Assembly: GCA_027460525.1 (NCBI GenBank)
Contig: JAPZAS010000035.1
Location: 1-64,000, forward strand
DNA length: 64,000 bases
Reading direction: 5' to 3'
DNA from: Candidatus Methanoperedens sp.
GTDB taxonomy: Archaea > Halobacteriota > Methanosarcinia > Methanosarcinales > Methanoperedenaceae
The position numbers were made by a program, and so were the translations under genes. A model generated the notes under the pieces. That model was not told where the DNA came from and made no database searches. It saw only the letters and a program-made list of their open reading frames with translations. Position 1 is the stretch's first letter, and each line of letters opens with the position of its first letter. Positions 17,986-25,862 of the stretch are shown here, one piece after another.

Positions 17986-18726
17986 TTACCTCAGATACAT
18001 CCATTCCTCGCTCTTGTATTTCTTCCCGGCAAGCTCTTCCGCCCGTGCGATTTCAGTCTCGCTCCATGTCCCAAACTCAAAGTCCTTGCCCTCTGTGAAC
18101 GCCGAAACCAGAGCCTGATAAACCTCACTCTTATCCAGATCGCAATGCCGCAGAATGCACGTCACCCTCTCCTCTGCACTTTTTATCATCTTGTCTGAAA
18201 TCTTCTCCCTGCTCACGTTCAGCACGCTGAACATGGTCGGGAGATCAAGGTCGTACAGCAGCGTGCCGTGCTGCAATAATACCCCGCCCCGGCGTGTCTG
18301 GGCGCTGCCAGAGATTTTCTTGTTTCCCACAAGAATATCGTTTATGGGTCGAAACTCTGCTTCGATACCCAGACTTTCAAGAGCCCTGACGAGCCAGCCG
18401 CATATCAGCCTGTACGACTCTATTATATTTTTGGGGAACATTTTAAGAGGCGCAATCACGCCGTATGTTATTTCCTGGTCGTGGTACACCGCTCCCCCGC
18501 CTGTCCATCTTCTCACGCAGTCTATGCCTGAATTTTTACATTCTTCGAGATTGACCTCGTCTCTTATACTCTGGAAACACCCGATGGAAACGGCGCGCGG
18601 TTTATAGCAATAAAACCTTATGGTGGGCGGGGATGCCCCGTTTCTTACCCCTTCCCATGCAGCTTCCTCGATAGCCATGTTCGTATAGGCATCACATGCT
18701 TCCATCTCTACTACCCTCCACTTCAT
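17986..18726 (-). CDS. lplA: Lipoate-protein ligase, catalytic subunit (LplA)
   Basis: A 246-residue member of the biotin/lipoate ligase fold. Visible motifs are 'RRWTGGGAVYHD' (lipoyl-adenylate binding) and 'KKISGSAQ' with the catalytic Lys. The accessory C-terminal domain found in E. coli LplA is missing and is encoded by the gene immediately upstream, as in Thermoplasma's two-protein ligase. It attaches lipoate, or perhaps octanoate, to the E2 lysine at ATP cost. The ATG overlaps the upstream stop as ATGA. Confidence 0.92.
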   Translation of the reverse strand: MKWRVVEMEACDAYTNMAIEEAAWEGVRNGASPPTIRFYCYKPRAVSIGCFQSIRDEVNLEECKNSGIDCVRRWTGGGAVYHDQEITYGVIAPLKMFPKNIIESYRLICGWLVRALESLGIEAEFRPINDILVGNKKISGSAQTRRGGVLLQHGTLLYDLDLPTMFSVLNVSREKISDKMIKSAEERVTCILRHCDLDKSEVYQALVSAFTEGKDFEFGTWSETEIARAEELAGKKYKSEEWMYLR

Positions 18727-19004
18727 TTAAGCGCCTCCTTAATCACAAGAGCAAGCGATTCGGCGCTTATGCCTATCATCTGGGCGTCATGGGCTGAAAC
18801 TATCTTCTGGATTTTAGATGCAAAAGTTTCCATAACATCATCTTTTTTCATGCCGAGCATACTTTCTTCGATTTTTTCCAGGATGTCCTCTGGATGCAGG
18901 AAAAAATCCCCGGTGATCTTGAGCTTCGTGATTGCGTTATCGTATTCCAGCTCTACTTTTACAAGCTTCCCTTCTTTTACTTTACGGCTGGCGTTCGAAA
19001 TCAT
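18723..19004 (-). CDS. Lipoate-protein ligase, accessory C-terminal subunit (LplB)
   Basis: A 93-residue protein with the fold of the lipoate ligase C-terminal domain (PF10437): 'KLVKVELEYDNAITKLKITGDFFLHPEDILEKIEESM'. In the Thermoplasma acidophilum bipartite ligase this piece is required for lipoate activation. Here it lies directly upstream of, and overlaps by 4 bp, the catalytic subunit gene. The name should not be confused with bacterial LipB, an unrelated octanoyltransferase. Confidence 0.88.
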   Translation of the reverse strand: MISNASRKVKEGKLVKVELEYDNAITKLKITGDFFLHPEDILEKIEESMLGMKKDDVMETFASKIQKIVSAHDAQMIGISAESLALVIKEALK

Positions 19005-19059
19005 ATAACCATCTTATCGTGACCGTTACATTACGTGTTGGGGAGTTGTATATATAATC

Positions 19060-19129
19060 AACCACAGAGAACACCGAGAGCACAGAGAGATGCTGTTTTT
19101 CTCTGTGTCCTCTGTGCCCTCTGTGGTTT
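19060..19129. repeat. Long imperfect inverted repeat ('ACCACAGAG' type)
   Basis: Arms ACCACAGAG...CACAGAGAGA and TCTCTGTG...CTCTGTGGT face each other around a short loop of T residues. The same purine-rich logic appears in repeats at 29337, 30345 and 42760. It lies between the divergent lipoate-ligase and YkgJ-type genes. It could fold in either strand's RNA or be a mobile-repeat relic. Confidence 0.7.
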
Positions 19130-19208
19130 CATATTTATAAGATGATGACTGCATATAATGCATCATATCTACCAACACAAATTGAAACGGTCACTCTTAT
19201 CTCAAAAG

Positions 19209-19218
19209 ACTTTATATC
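19209..19218 (+). promoter_or_regulatory. TATA box for the YkgJ-type gene
   Basis: CTTTATATCT lies about 25 bp before ATG 19241, which would make the transcript leaderless. This supports the downstream ATG over the in-frame ATG at 19142. Confidence 0.45.
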
Positions 19219-19240
19219 TTGGCTCTCACGATGTTTATTC

Positions 19241-19882
19241 ATGGACGCTGCCTCTCTCGGACGCAGGATAGAGCGCCTTACCTATACACATTCGGAAGTG
19301 TACAGTGCAGATATTCTGAATTCCGGATTTTCCTGCATGCGCTGCGGCTGGTGCTGCAGGGAGAATTTCAACATCAGGATAACCCCAAAAATTTCGCGCC
19401 CATCCAATGCGATTTCTATTTTTCCAGATGACATAAGGCGCATAATCAAAGGGACAGGAATGAAATGGGATGAAATCGCACAGCCTGATATATATTCGTG
19501 TTTATCAGACGGGGAAAAAATAATGGCAATCGGCTGGATACTTTTGCGCAGCGATAAGAATGAATGCATATTTTACAGAAAAAACGAGTGCACCATCTAC
19601 GAATATCGCCCGATGATTTGCAGGTGTTATCCTTTTTTTATGGGCGAGGCTGGGGTTGAGGTCATGCACTGCGGGGGGCTGGGGAATAAAATCACGCCTA
19701 AGCATGCAGAAATGGCGCTCCTGCTGAAGCGGTATGAGATTAAGAAGCTTCGAAGTTACATCAGCATTCTGGCGCAGTTAGAAGAAAAATTGGATTTAGC
19801 TAACCTTCGCCAGCTTACGAGGGATTATTCCGGCGATGTTCTAGTCTGTGATGGAGAAAAAATATCGCTGCATCAATTATAG
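19241..19882 (+). CDS. YkgJ-family cysteine-cluster protein
   Basis: A 213-residue protein with the YkgJ/UPF0153 cysteine pattern: 'CMRCGWCCRENFNIRIT' and later 'CIFYRKNECTIYEYRPMICRCYPF'. The conserved cysteines probably hold an Fe-S cluster or zinc. Proteins of this family are widespread in methanogens; their function is unknown. The start at 19241 was chosen because it gives the family N-terminus and has a TATA box at leaderless distance; an upstream ATG at 19142 adds 33 residues unlike the family. Confidence 0.82.
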   Translation: MDAASLGRRIERLTYTHSEVYSADILNSGFSCMRCGWCCRENFNIRITPKISRPSNAISIFPDDIRRIIKGTGMKWDEIAQPDIYSCLSDGEKIMAIGWILLRSDKNECIFYRKNECTIYEYRPMICRCYPFFMGEAGVEVMHCGGLGNKITPKHAEMALLLKRYEIKKLRSYISILAQLEEKLDLANLRQLTRDYSGDVLVCDGEKISLHQL

Positions 19883-19930
19883 CTGTTGAGGAAATGATTA
19901 TAATCGTTACTGTAATTCAAAATCGGCAAT

Positions 19931-19941
19931 CCTTATATTTA
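19931..19941 (+). promoter_or_regulatory. TATA box of mvk-ipk
   Basis: CCTTATATTTA ends 30 bp before the mevalonate kinase ATG, so the mvk-ipk mRNA should be nearly leaderless, which matches the lack of a ribosome-binding site before mvk. Confidence 0.5.
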
Positions 19942-19971
19942 TCTATCGCATCTGTGATGCTTTAGATACGA

Positions 19972-20871
19972 ATGACCACCACCTGCTCAGCCCCTGGCAA
20001 AATATACCTATTCGGCGAGCATGCGGTGGTGTACGGAGAACCTGCCATTGCTTGCGCCATTGAGCTTCGAACCCGCGTGTGCGCCAGAAAAGCAGATGCT
20101 GTAGCCATATCATCAGATCTTGGAAATACGGCGCTGGATTTCGAGGTGCACCCCTATGTTTCATCGGCAATTAAAAAATTAGGTTCGCCTGATGTTGCAA
20201 TTGAAATAACCTCCGACATTCCTGTTGGCTCGGGGCTGGGCTCATCCGCCGCAGTCACCATTGCAACGCTTGCCGCCATCAATATCGAATTCGGGCTTGG
20301 ATACGAAAACGAAGAACTTGCAGGAATGGGACATGGGATAGAAAAGGAAGTTCAGGGCGCAGCCAGCCCCACGGATACCTTTGTATCCACGTTCGGAGGA
20401 GTGGTTGAGATACCTTCACGAAAGCGATTGGAGCTTCTGGACTGCGGCATCGTGATCGGCAACACGAATAAGGGCGCTTCGCCCAAAAAAACTGCAAAAC
20501 TCGTACAGCAGGTTGCAAGACTCAAAGAGGAATATCCTGATTCCATAAACCCGATAATCAAAACCATCGGTTCATTTGCCAGGCATGGCGAACTCATGGT
20601 TTCGGAAAAAAATTACATCTCTCTTGGTAAACTCATGAACGTGAACCACGGCTTGCTCGATGCCCTCGGCGTGTGCACAATGGAACTTTCGGCGCTTGTG
20701 TATGCTGCGAGAAACGCGGGCGCATACGGGGCAAAGCTCACAGGTGCTGGCGGGGGAGGATGCATGGTGGCGCTGACGCATTCGCCCAAAGACGTGGCGG
20801 CGGCGATAGAAAAGGCAGGAGGGCAGGCGATAATTACCAGATTCACCTCTGAAGGGGTAAAAGAGGAATGA
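19972..20871 (+). CDS. mvk: Mevalonate kinase
   Basis: A 299-residue GHMP kinase. N-terminal 'APGKIYLFGEHAVVYGEPA' and the ATP loop 'DIPVGSGLGSSAAVTIA' are diagnostic, and the C-terminal 'KLTGAGGGGCMVAL' is the third GHMP motif. It phosphorylates mevalonate to mevalonate 5-phosphate, the entry of the archaeal isoprenoid route. Its stop overlaps the ipk start as ATGA. With ipk, fni and idsA it covers most steps from mevalonate to C15/C20 prenyl diphosphates; the decarboxylation step is not in the window. Confidence 0.97.
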   Translation: MTTTCSAPGKIYLFGEHAVVYGEPAIACAIELRTRVCARKADAVAISSDLGNTALDFEVHPYVSSAIKKLGSPDVAIEITSDIPVGSGLGSSAAVTIATLAAINIEFGLGYENEELAGMGHGIEKEVQGAASPTDTFVSTFGGVVEIPSRKRLELLDCGIVIGNTNKGASPKKTAKLVQQVARLKEEYPDSINPIIKTIGSFARHGELMVSEKNYISLGKLMNVNHGLLDALGVCTMELSALVYAARNAGAYGAKLTGAGGGGCMVALTHSPKDVAAAIEKAGGQAIITRFTSEGVKEE

Positions 20872-21641
20872 GCCCGGTGATTTTAAAGATAGGCGGAAGC
20901 GTGATCACAGAGAAGGATTCCGATATTCCCGAATGTGCAAAAGTAGATGTCATCGACAGGATATCGCATGAGATTGCTGAATTTAAATCTGAATCCGATT
21001 TAAACATAATTCTTGTTCACGGCGCAGGGTCGTTCGGTCATCCCCAGGCGATGAAATACAAGCTCAACCAAGAATTCAATGCCAAAGGTGCATATCTCAC
21101 CCACGCTTCGGTAAAAAAATTAAATTCAACAGTGCTGGAATCATTAAATAAAGCAGGCGTACCATCGCTTCCGGTCCACCCATTAAATTCCTGCCTTTTT
21201 GAAAACGGCAAACTGGTTTTTTTCCAGCTTGAGCAAATTAAAGTCATGCTGGAGCGGGGCGTAATGCCTGTACTTCACGGCGATGTGGTTATGGACAGGA
21301 TTAAAGGAGTTGCAGTCCTGTCAGGCGACAGGATAATACCATACCTTGCGCTTGCTTTGAAAGCATCAAAAATAGGTGCAGGCAGCGACGTTGATGGCGT
21401 GCTGGATGAAAAGGGTAATGTTATTAAAAAAATCACACCACTTAGTTTTATGGACATGAAAAAACACATCAAAGGCTCAACTTCCACCGATGTAACAGGC
21501 GGAATGCTCGGTAAGGTATCCGAGTTATTGGAACTGGCAAACAAGGGAATTAGTTCGCGCATTTTTAATGCATCCGGGAAAGGTATGGTATCAAGATTTT
21601 TGTACGGCGAAGAGATAGGAACGTTAATAGCAGACAAATGA
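20868..21641 (+). CDS. ipk: Isopentenyl phosphate kinase
   Basis: A 257-residue amino acid kinase-fold enzyme. 'ILKIGGSVITEKD' at the N-terminus, 'LVHGAGSFGHP' with the catalytic His, and 'TDVTGGMLGKV' near the C-terminus identify IPK rather than acetylglutamate or UMP kinase. It converts isopentenyl phosphate to isopentenyl diphosphate in the archaeal alternative mevalonate pathway. It is translationally coupled to mvk. Confidence 0.96.
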   Translation: MSPVILKIGGSVITEKDSDIPECAKVDVIDRISHEIAEFKSESDLNIILVHGAGSFGHPQAMKYKLNQEFNAKGAYLTHASVKKLNSTVLESLNKAGVPSLPVHPLNSCLFENGKLVFFQLEQIKVMLERGVMPVLHGDVVMDRIKGVAVLSGDRIIPYLALALKASKIGAGSDVDGVLDEKGNVIKKITPLSFMDMKKHIKGSTSTDVTGGMLGKVSELLELANKGISSRIFNASGKGMVSRFLYGEEIGTLIADK

Positions 21642-21643
21642 GA

Positions 21644-21656
21644 TTTATATAAAAGG
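21644..21656 (+). promoter_or_regulatory. TATA box upstream of fni
   Basis: TTTATATAAAAGG starts 2 bp after the ipk stop. Transcription would begin near 21672-21680, giving an approximately 90-nt leader that contains most of the two palindromes described next. Confidence 0.6.
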
Positions 21657-21665
21657 TCGAACTTA

Positions 21666-21757
21666 GATGACCCCGTCTAAAAAAGATGAGTATCATTGGG
21701 TTCATCAAACTTTGATGAACCCGTCTAAAAGAATAGTATAATAATGGGTTCATCAAA
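21666..21757 (+). repeat. Two back-to-back palindromes in the fni leader
   Basis: Unit 1 (21666-21709) pairs GATGACCCC with GGGTTCATC, imperfectly. Unit 2 (21711-21757) pairs TTTGATGAACCC with GGGTTCATCAAA, 12 bp perfect. The junction, GGGTTCATCAAA-c-TTTGATGAACCC (21698-21722), is itself a perfect palindrome, so alternative folds are possible. Each unit has CGTCTAAAA in its loop. A third unit is at 29849. Confidence 0.8.
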
Positions 21758-21769
21758 TAGAGGTACTGA

Positions 21770-22876
21770 ATGACCACATCGGACAGGAAGATTGAACATT
21801 TATTGTTATGCGTTGAGAAGGACGTTGAAGCGCACAGAACGCATCTTGGACTTCGAGCCAGCGGTTTTGATGACATCGAGCTTGTGCACAACTGTCTTCC
21901 TGAGATCAACAAGAAAGCCCTTGATCTTGAGGTCGAGTTCCTGGGTAAGAAAATGCGCGCTCCCTTCCTGATCGCCTCGATGACAGGCGGACATCCTGAT
22001 ACAAAGTCTGTGAATGCAACGCTTGCAGGCGCAGCAGAAGAACTGGGAATAGGCATAGGCGTGGGCAGCCAGAGAGCGGCAATCGAAGACCCGAACATGG
22101 AGGACTCGTTCAGGGTGGTCAGGGAAAAAGCCCCGAATGCGTTCATATACGGAAACGTAGGCGCAGCCCAGCTTAATGAGTTCGGGATTGAAGGACTTGA
22201 GCGGGCTGTGGAGATGATAGGGGCTGATGCCATGGCGATTCATCTGAATTTCCTTCAGGAAGCCATACAGCCCGAAGGCAATATTGATGCAACCGAATGT
22301 CTCCTTGGAATTAAGGAAATCTGCAAAGAACTTTCAGTACCTGTGATTGTAAAAGAAACGGGTGCAGGTATCGCGCATTCCCAGGCATTGGCGATATGCG
22401 AAGCAGGGGCTGCTGCTATCGATGTTGGCGGTCTTGGCGGGACAAGCTGGGCAGGGGTCGAAACCTACCGGGCGCAGAAGCGCGGTGATTTGTTATCCCA
22501 ACATCTCGGGAAGCAATTCTGGAACTGGGGGATACCTACAGCGGTCAGCATCGTGGAATCCTCGATTTCAATTCCTGTCGTTGCAACGGGAGGCGTACGC
22601 TCAGGCATTGACGCAGCAAAATCTATTGCCCTTGGAGCATCCCTCTGCGGCATTGCACTGCCTCTTGTGGCTCCTGCTTTGAAAGGGCAGAAGGATGTGG
22701 TGGATAAACTGACCATGGTCATCGAAGAACTCAAAGTTGCTCAATTCTTATGCGGATGCAGGACAATTGAAGAACTCGGCAACGCACCTCTTGTCATTAC
22801 AGGTAGAACGAGAGAGTTTTTGGAACAGAGGGGATTTGAAACGGTTAAATTTGCGAGAAAAAGATATAAAGTATAA
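21770..22876 (+). CDS. fni: Isopentenyl-diphosphate delta-isomerase, type 2
   Basis: A 368-residue FMN- and NAD(P)H-dependent isomerase. It starts 'RKIEHLLLCVEKDVEAHRT', and the TIM-barrel motifs 'MTGGHPDTKSVNATLA', 'HLNFLQEAIQPEGN', 'VKETGAGI' and 'VATGGVRSGIDAAKSIALGA' are present. It interconverts IPP and DMAPP. It lies between ipk and the RNase J gene, and has its own TATA box and a structured leader. Confidence 0.96.
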   Translation: MTTSDRKIEHLLLCVEKDVEAHRTHLGLRASGFDDIELVHNCLPEINKKALDLEVEFLGKKMRAPFLIASMTGGHPDTKSVNATLAGAAEELGIGIGVGSQRAAIEDPNMEDSFRVVREKAPNAFIYGNVGAAQLNEFGIEGLERAVEMIGADAMAIHLNFLQEAIQPEGNIDATECLLGIKEICKELSVPVIVKETGAGIAHSQALAICEAGAAAIDVGGLGGTSWAGVETYRAQKRGDLLSQHLGKQFWNWGIPTAVSIVESSISIPVVATGGVRSGIDAAKSIALGASLCGIALPLVAPALKGQKDVVDKLTMVIEELKVAQFLCGCRTIEELGNAPLVITGRTREFLEQRGFETVKFARKRYKV

Positions 22877-22915
22877 TTTAAATATAATTTAATAATTATT
22901 ATGGAGTGAATTAAA

Positions 22916-24253
22916 ATGACAGAAATAGGAATTATTGCAGTCGGCGGCTACAATGAAATGGGCAGGAACATGACCGGGATAAGGATTGATAATGATATCA
23001 TTGTTCTGGATATGGGACTGCAGCTGGACAGGGTGCAGATACATGAAGACGTGGAAATAGACAAAATGCACTCGATGGACCTGATAAAGATAGGTGCCAT
23101 TCCTGACGATACAGTCATGAAAGAAGTAAGCGGAAGCGTCAAAGCCATCGTATGCACGCACGGTCACCTCGACCATATCGGGGCAATACCGAAACTTGCG
23201 CACAGGTACAAAGCACCTATAATCGCAACTCCTTATACAGCGGAACTGGTCAGGCATGAGATATCCGAGGAAAAGAAATTTAAGGTAACAAATGAAGTAA
23301 TTCCCCTGAGGCTCGGGGGAACATATAACCTCACCCCTGATATACAGATCGAATTCATCAGGATACAGCACAGCATAGTGGATTCGGCTTTTGCTGCAAT
23401 CCACACACCGGGTGGGGTAGTTTTGTATGCCAGCGACTTCAAACTGGACAGGACGCCAACTTTGGGCGAACCACCAGACTTCCAGAGGCTCAGAAAACTT
23501 GGAAAAGAAGGCGTCAGGGCTATGATAACCGAAAGTACGAATTCAGGACTCTCAGGGAAGACGCCCTCGGAGCAAATAGCAAAAGACCTGGTGCGAGACG
23601 TTTTACTTGGAACAGAGGAGACCGATTCAGGTGTCCTGATTACCACATTCTCATCCCATGTGGCACGCATTAAAGCTATCATTGAGGCTGCAGAGGAAAT
23701 GAACAGGATCCCGGTACTTCTTGGCAGGTCCATGGAGCGCTATCTTTCAATAGCCGAGAAGATGAATTATATAAAATTCCCTGAAAATCTTGAAATTCAC
23801 GGCAACCGAAATGCCGTTGAAAAAGCCCTGAGGCGCATATCCCAGGATGGGAAGAAAAAATACCTCCTTATAACCACGGGTCATCAGGGCGAACCCGATT
23901 CCATTCTCACAAGGATAGCAAACCTGGAGACGCAGTTCAAGATAGAGCCAGGGGATAAGGTGATTTTCTCGGCGAACACAATCCCGAGCCCCATGACGAT
24001 GGCGAACCGGCATGCCCTTGAGATAAAATTGAAAATGCAGGGAGCACGAATATATGAAAATGTGCATGTGTCAGGGCATGCGAGCAGGGAAGACCACTGG
24101 GAACTCCTGAGGATGATATCTCCAGAGCAGGTGATACCGTCTCATGGGAACATGACCATGCATGCAAGCTATGTCGAAATGGCTGAGGATGCAGGATACG
24201 TTTTCGGGGATACTGTGCATATAATGAGAAACGGTGAGGAGATGGTTTTATAA
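22916..24253 (+). CDS. rnj: Archaeal ribonuclease J
   Basis: A 445-residue beta-CASP metallo-beta-lactamase nuclease. The metal motif 'THGHLDHIGAIPK' is at about 81-93, with further MBL motifs 'RIQHSIVDSAFAA' and 'YASDFKLD', the beta-CASP insertion, and the C-terminal 'HVSGHASREDHWELL' and 'SHGN' motifs. aRNase J is a 5'-3' exoribonuclease in mRNA turnover. Its position inside the isoprenoid cluster, between fni and idsA, is a known euryarchaeal arrangement. GGAGTG precedes the ATG. Confidence 0.94.
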   Translation: MTEIGIIAVGGYNEMGRNMTGIRIDNDIIVLDMGLQLDRVQIHEDVEIDKMHSMDLIKIGAIPDDTVMKEVSGSVKAIVCTHGHLDHIGAIPKLAHRYKAPIIATPYTAELVRHEISEEKKFKVTNEVIPLRLGGTYNLTPDIQIEFIRIQHSIVDSAFAAIHTPGGVVLYASDFKLDRTPTLGEPPDFQRLRKLGKEGVRAMITESTNSGLSGKTPSEQIAKDLVRDVLLGTEETDSGVLITTFSSHVARIKAIIEAAEEMNRIPVLLGRSMERYLSIAEKMNYIKFPENLEIHGNRNAVEKALRRISQDGKKKYLLITTGHQGEPDSILTRIANLETQFKIEPGDKVIFSANTIPSPMTMANRHALEIKLKMQGARIYENVHVSGHASREDHWELLRMISPEQVIPSHGNMTMHASYVEMAEDAGYVFGDTVHIMRNGEEMVL

Positions 24254-24540
24254 AAAACTTTAGGAAAGTTTTATCAAGGAACTTTGGGAAAGTTCCATCA
24301 AACGAGGGGTATGCTTTGCATACCCCAACACAGCGTGAACCGATGTTTCGGTTCTCAAACGACGGGTATGGCGCACCATACCCGAACACGCCCTCCCGAG
24401 GCGTGACTCGGGAAGGGTATGCTTCGCATACCCTATGCATCATAAAGCGAGGCGTCGCTAAAACTTTAGGAAAGTTTTATCAAACGACAGGTATGCGAAG
24501 CATACCTGAACACCGGCTAAAGCGAGGTCTCGCTTTATGA
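24254..24540 (+). repeat. Array of about ten short palindromes between RNase J and idsA
   Basis: The whole intergenic stretch is made of hairpin-forming units: AAAACTTTAGGAAAGTTTT (24256 and 24460), GGAACTTT-ggg-AAAGTTCC (24278), GGGGTATGC-ttt-GCATACCCC (24306), GAACCGA-tgt-TCGGTTC (24337), GGGTATGG-cgca-CCATACCC (24364), CCCGAG-gcgtga-CTCGGG (24395), GGGTATGC-tt-GCATACCC (24415), AGGTATGC-gaa-GCATACCT (24490) and AAAGCGAG-gt-CTCGCTTT (24519). The last abuts the idsA ATG. A sister array is at 47240-47449, in the same orientation relative to transcription. Confidence 0.9.
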
Positions 24541-25499
24541 TCGAAGAAATCCTGCAGCAAAAAGCCAAAATGGTGGATGAAGCCATCCCCAGATTCCTGC
24601 CCATAACCCCGCCTGATGAGATGTATAAAGCCATGCGCCACCTGCTGGATGCTGGGGGAAAGAGGCTTCGCCCTTCTGCACTGCTGCTGGCAACAGAAGC
24701 CGTCGGGGGCAAGCCTGAAAATGTACTTCCTGCGGCAGTGGCTATCGAATTGATACATAATTTCACGTTGATCCACGATGACATCATGGACGAGGCTGAC
24801 CTTCGAAGAGGGCTTGCGACGGTACATAAAAAATGGGGTGTGTCGGGAGCGATAGTTGCAGGGGATGCCCTTTATTCAAAGGCTTTTGAGATTCTTTCGT
24901 GCACAAAAAGCGAGCCTTCGCAGCTTGTGGAAAGCCTTGAACTTATGTCGAAAACGTGCACGGATATATGCGAGGGGCAGTGGATGGATATGAATTTCCA
25001 GACCCGAAAAGATGTGACAGAGGCAGAATACATGCGCATGGTGGAGAAAAAAACCGCCGTGCTTTTTGCCAGCGCCGTGAAAATGGGGGCGATATTATCT
25101 GGCGCCAATCGGGATTATGTGCGGGCGTTATGGGATTTCGGGCGCCTGACAGGGGTTGGATTCCAGATTTACGACGATGTGATTGACCTTATAACGCCTG
25201 AGGGGATACTCGGGAAAGCGCAGGGCGGGGATATTATTGAAGGCAAGCGTACGCTTATTGTTATCCATGCGCTCTCAAAAGGGGTCAGTATTGATGCGCT
25301 TGGGAAAAGCAATGCCACACGAAGCGAGGTTTCGGCAGCCTTGACTTCGATGAAAGAATCGGGTTCGATCGATTATGCCATGAACAAGGCTTTGAGTTTC
25401 GTGGAGGAAGGTAAAGCCGCGCTTAAGGTGCTGCCTGATTCTGAGGCAAAGAAGTTGCTTATCAGGGTTGCAGATTATATGATTGAGAGGAAGTACTAG
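24537..25499 (+). CDS. idsA: Bifunctional short-chain prenyl diphosphate synthase (FPP/GGPP synthase)
   Basis: A 320-residue trans-prenyltransferase. The first Asp-rich motif is 'LIHDDIMDEADLRRG' and the second 'YDDVIDLITP'; 'GGKRLRP' is the IPP-binding signature. It makes the C15/C20 prenyl diphosphates for archaeal ether lipids. The ATG directly follows a hairpin whose 5' arm and loop contain the only candidate ribosome-binding site (GAGGT, 24524-24528), so translation may depend on RNA folding. Confidence 0.95.
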   Translation: MIEEILQQKAKMVDEAIPRFLPITPPDEMYKAMRHLLDAGGKRLRPSALLLATEAVGGKPENVLPAAVAIELIHNFTLIHDDIMDEADLRRGLATVHKKWGVSGAIVAGDALYSKAFEILSCTKSEPSQLVESLELMSKTCTDICEGQWMDMNFQTRKDVTEAEYMRMVEKKTAVLFASAVKMGAILSGANRDYVRALWDFGRLTGVGFQIYDDVIDLITPEGILGKAQGGDIIEGKRTLIVIHALSKGVSIDALGKSNATRSEVSAALTSMKESGSIDYAMNKALSFVEEGKAALKVLPDSEAKKLLIRVADYMIERKY

Positions 25500-25517
25500 C
25501 GGGAAAGTCCACCGCTA

Positions 25518-25862
25518 TTACTTTTTCGGAATGTCTTGAAAAAGAGGTCTTAGAGTTGGGATTTCCTCTTTTACTGTCATCCAGACAACTTCTAACTTGA
25601 CACCAAAATACTCGTGAATAACCTTATCTCTCATCCCTGCTATGCGCTTCCAGGGAATTTCAGGATTCTTTGTTCTTACATCCTCAGGAATCCTTTTTAC
25701 GGCTTCGCCTATTATTTCCAGCGCCCTTATTACAGCAAAAATAGTCTTGTCATCATGAATAAAATCACTGTAGTCCATGTTTTCCGTAAATTGCATGGCT
25801 TTGTCCATGGCATCTACTATGTCTTCTATATAGTCCCCGTACTCTCTTTTATACATAGACAA
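25518..25862 (-). CDS. hepT: HepT-like ribonuclease toxin
   Basis: A 114-residue HEPN protein. The Rx4HxY catalytic motif is intact at Arg78-His83-Tyr85 in 'GMRDKVIHEYFG'. It pairs with the nucleotidyltransferase gene directly upstream, overlapping it by 14 bp, as in HepT/MntA modules. There the HEPN protein is the RNase toxin and the MntA partner neutralises it by AMP transfer to the Tyr. It faces idsA tail to tail with 18 bp between them. Confidence 0.88.
   Translation of the reverse strand: MSMYKREYGDYIEDIVDAMDKAMQFTENMDYSDFIHDDKTIFAVIRALEIIGEAVKRIPEDVRTKNPEIPWKRIAGMRDKVIHEYFGVKLEVVWMTVKEEIPTLRPLFQDIPKK

Noticed and set aside
21565-22233. 222-codon leftward frame over the ipk end and fni
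   Set aside because: Antisense to two strong genes, and its C-terminal part translates palindromes.
24254-24540. CRISPR array
   Set aside because: The repeats are short palindromes of differing sequence without equal-length unique spacers, and no cas genes are near. No CRISPR was seen anywhere in the window.
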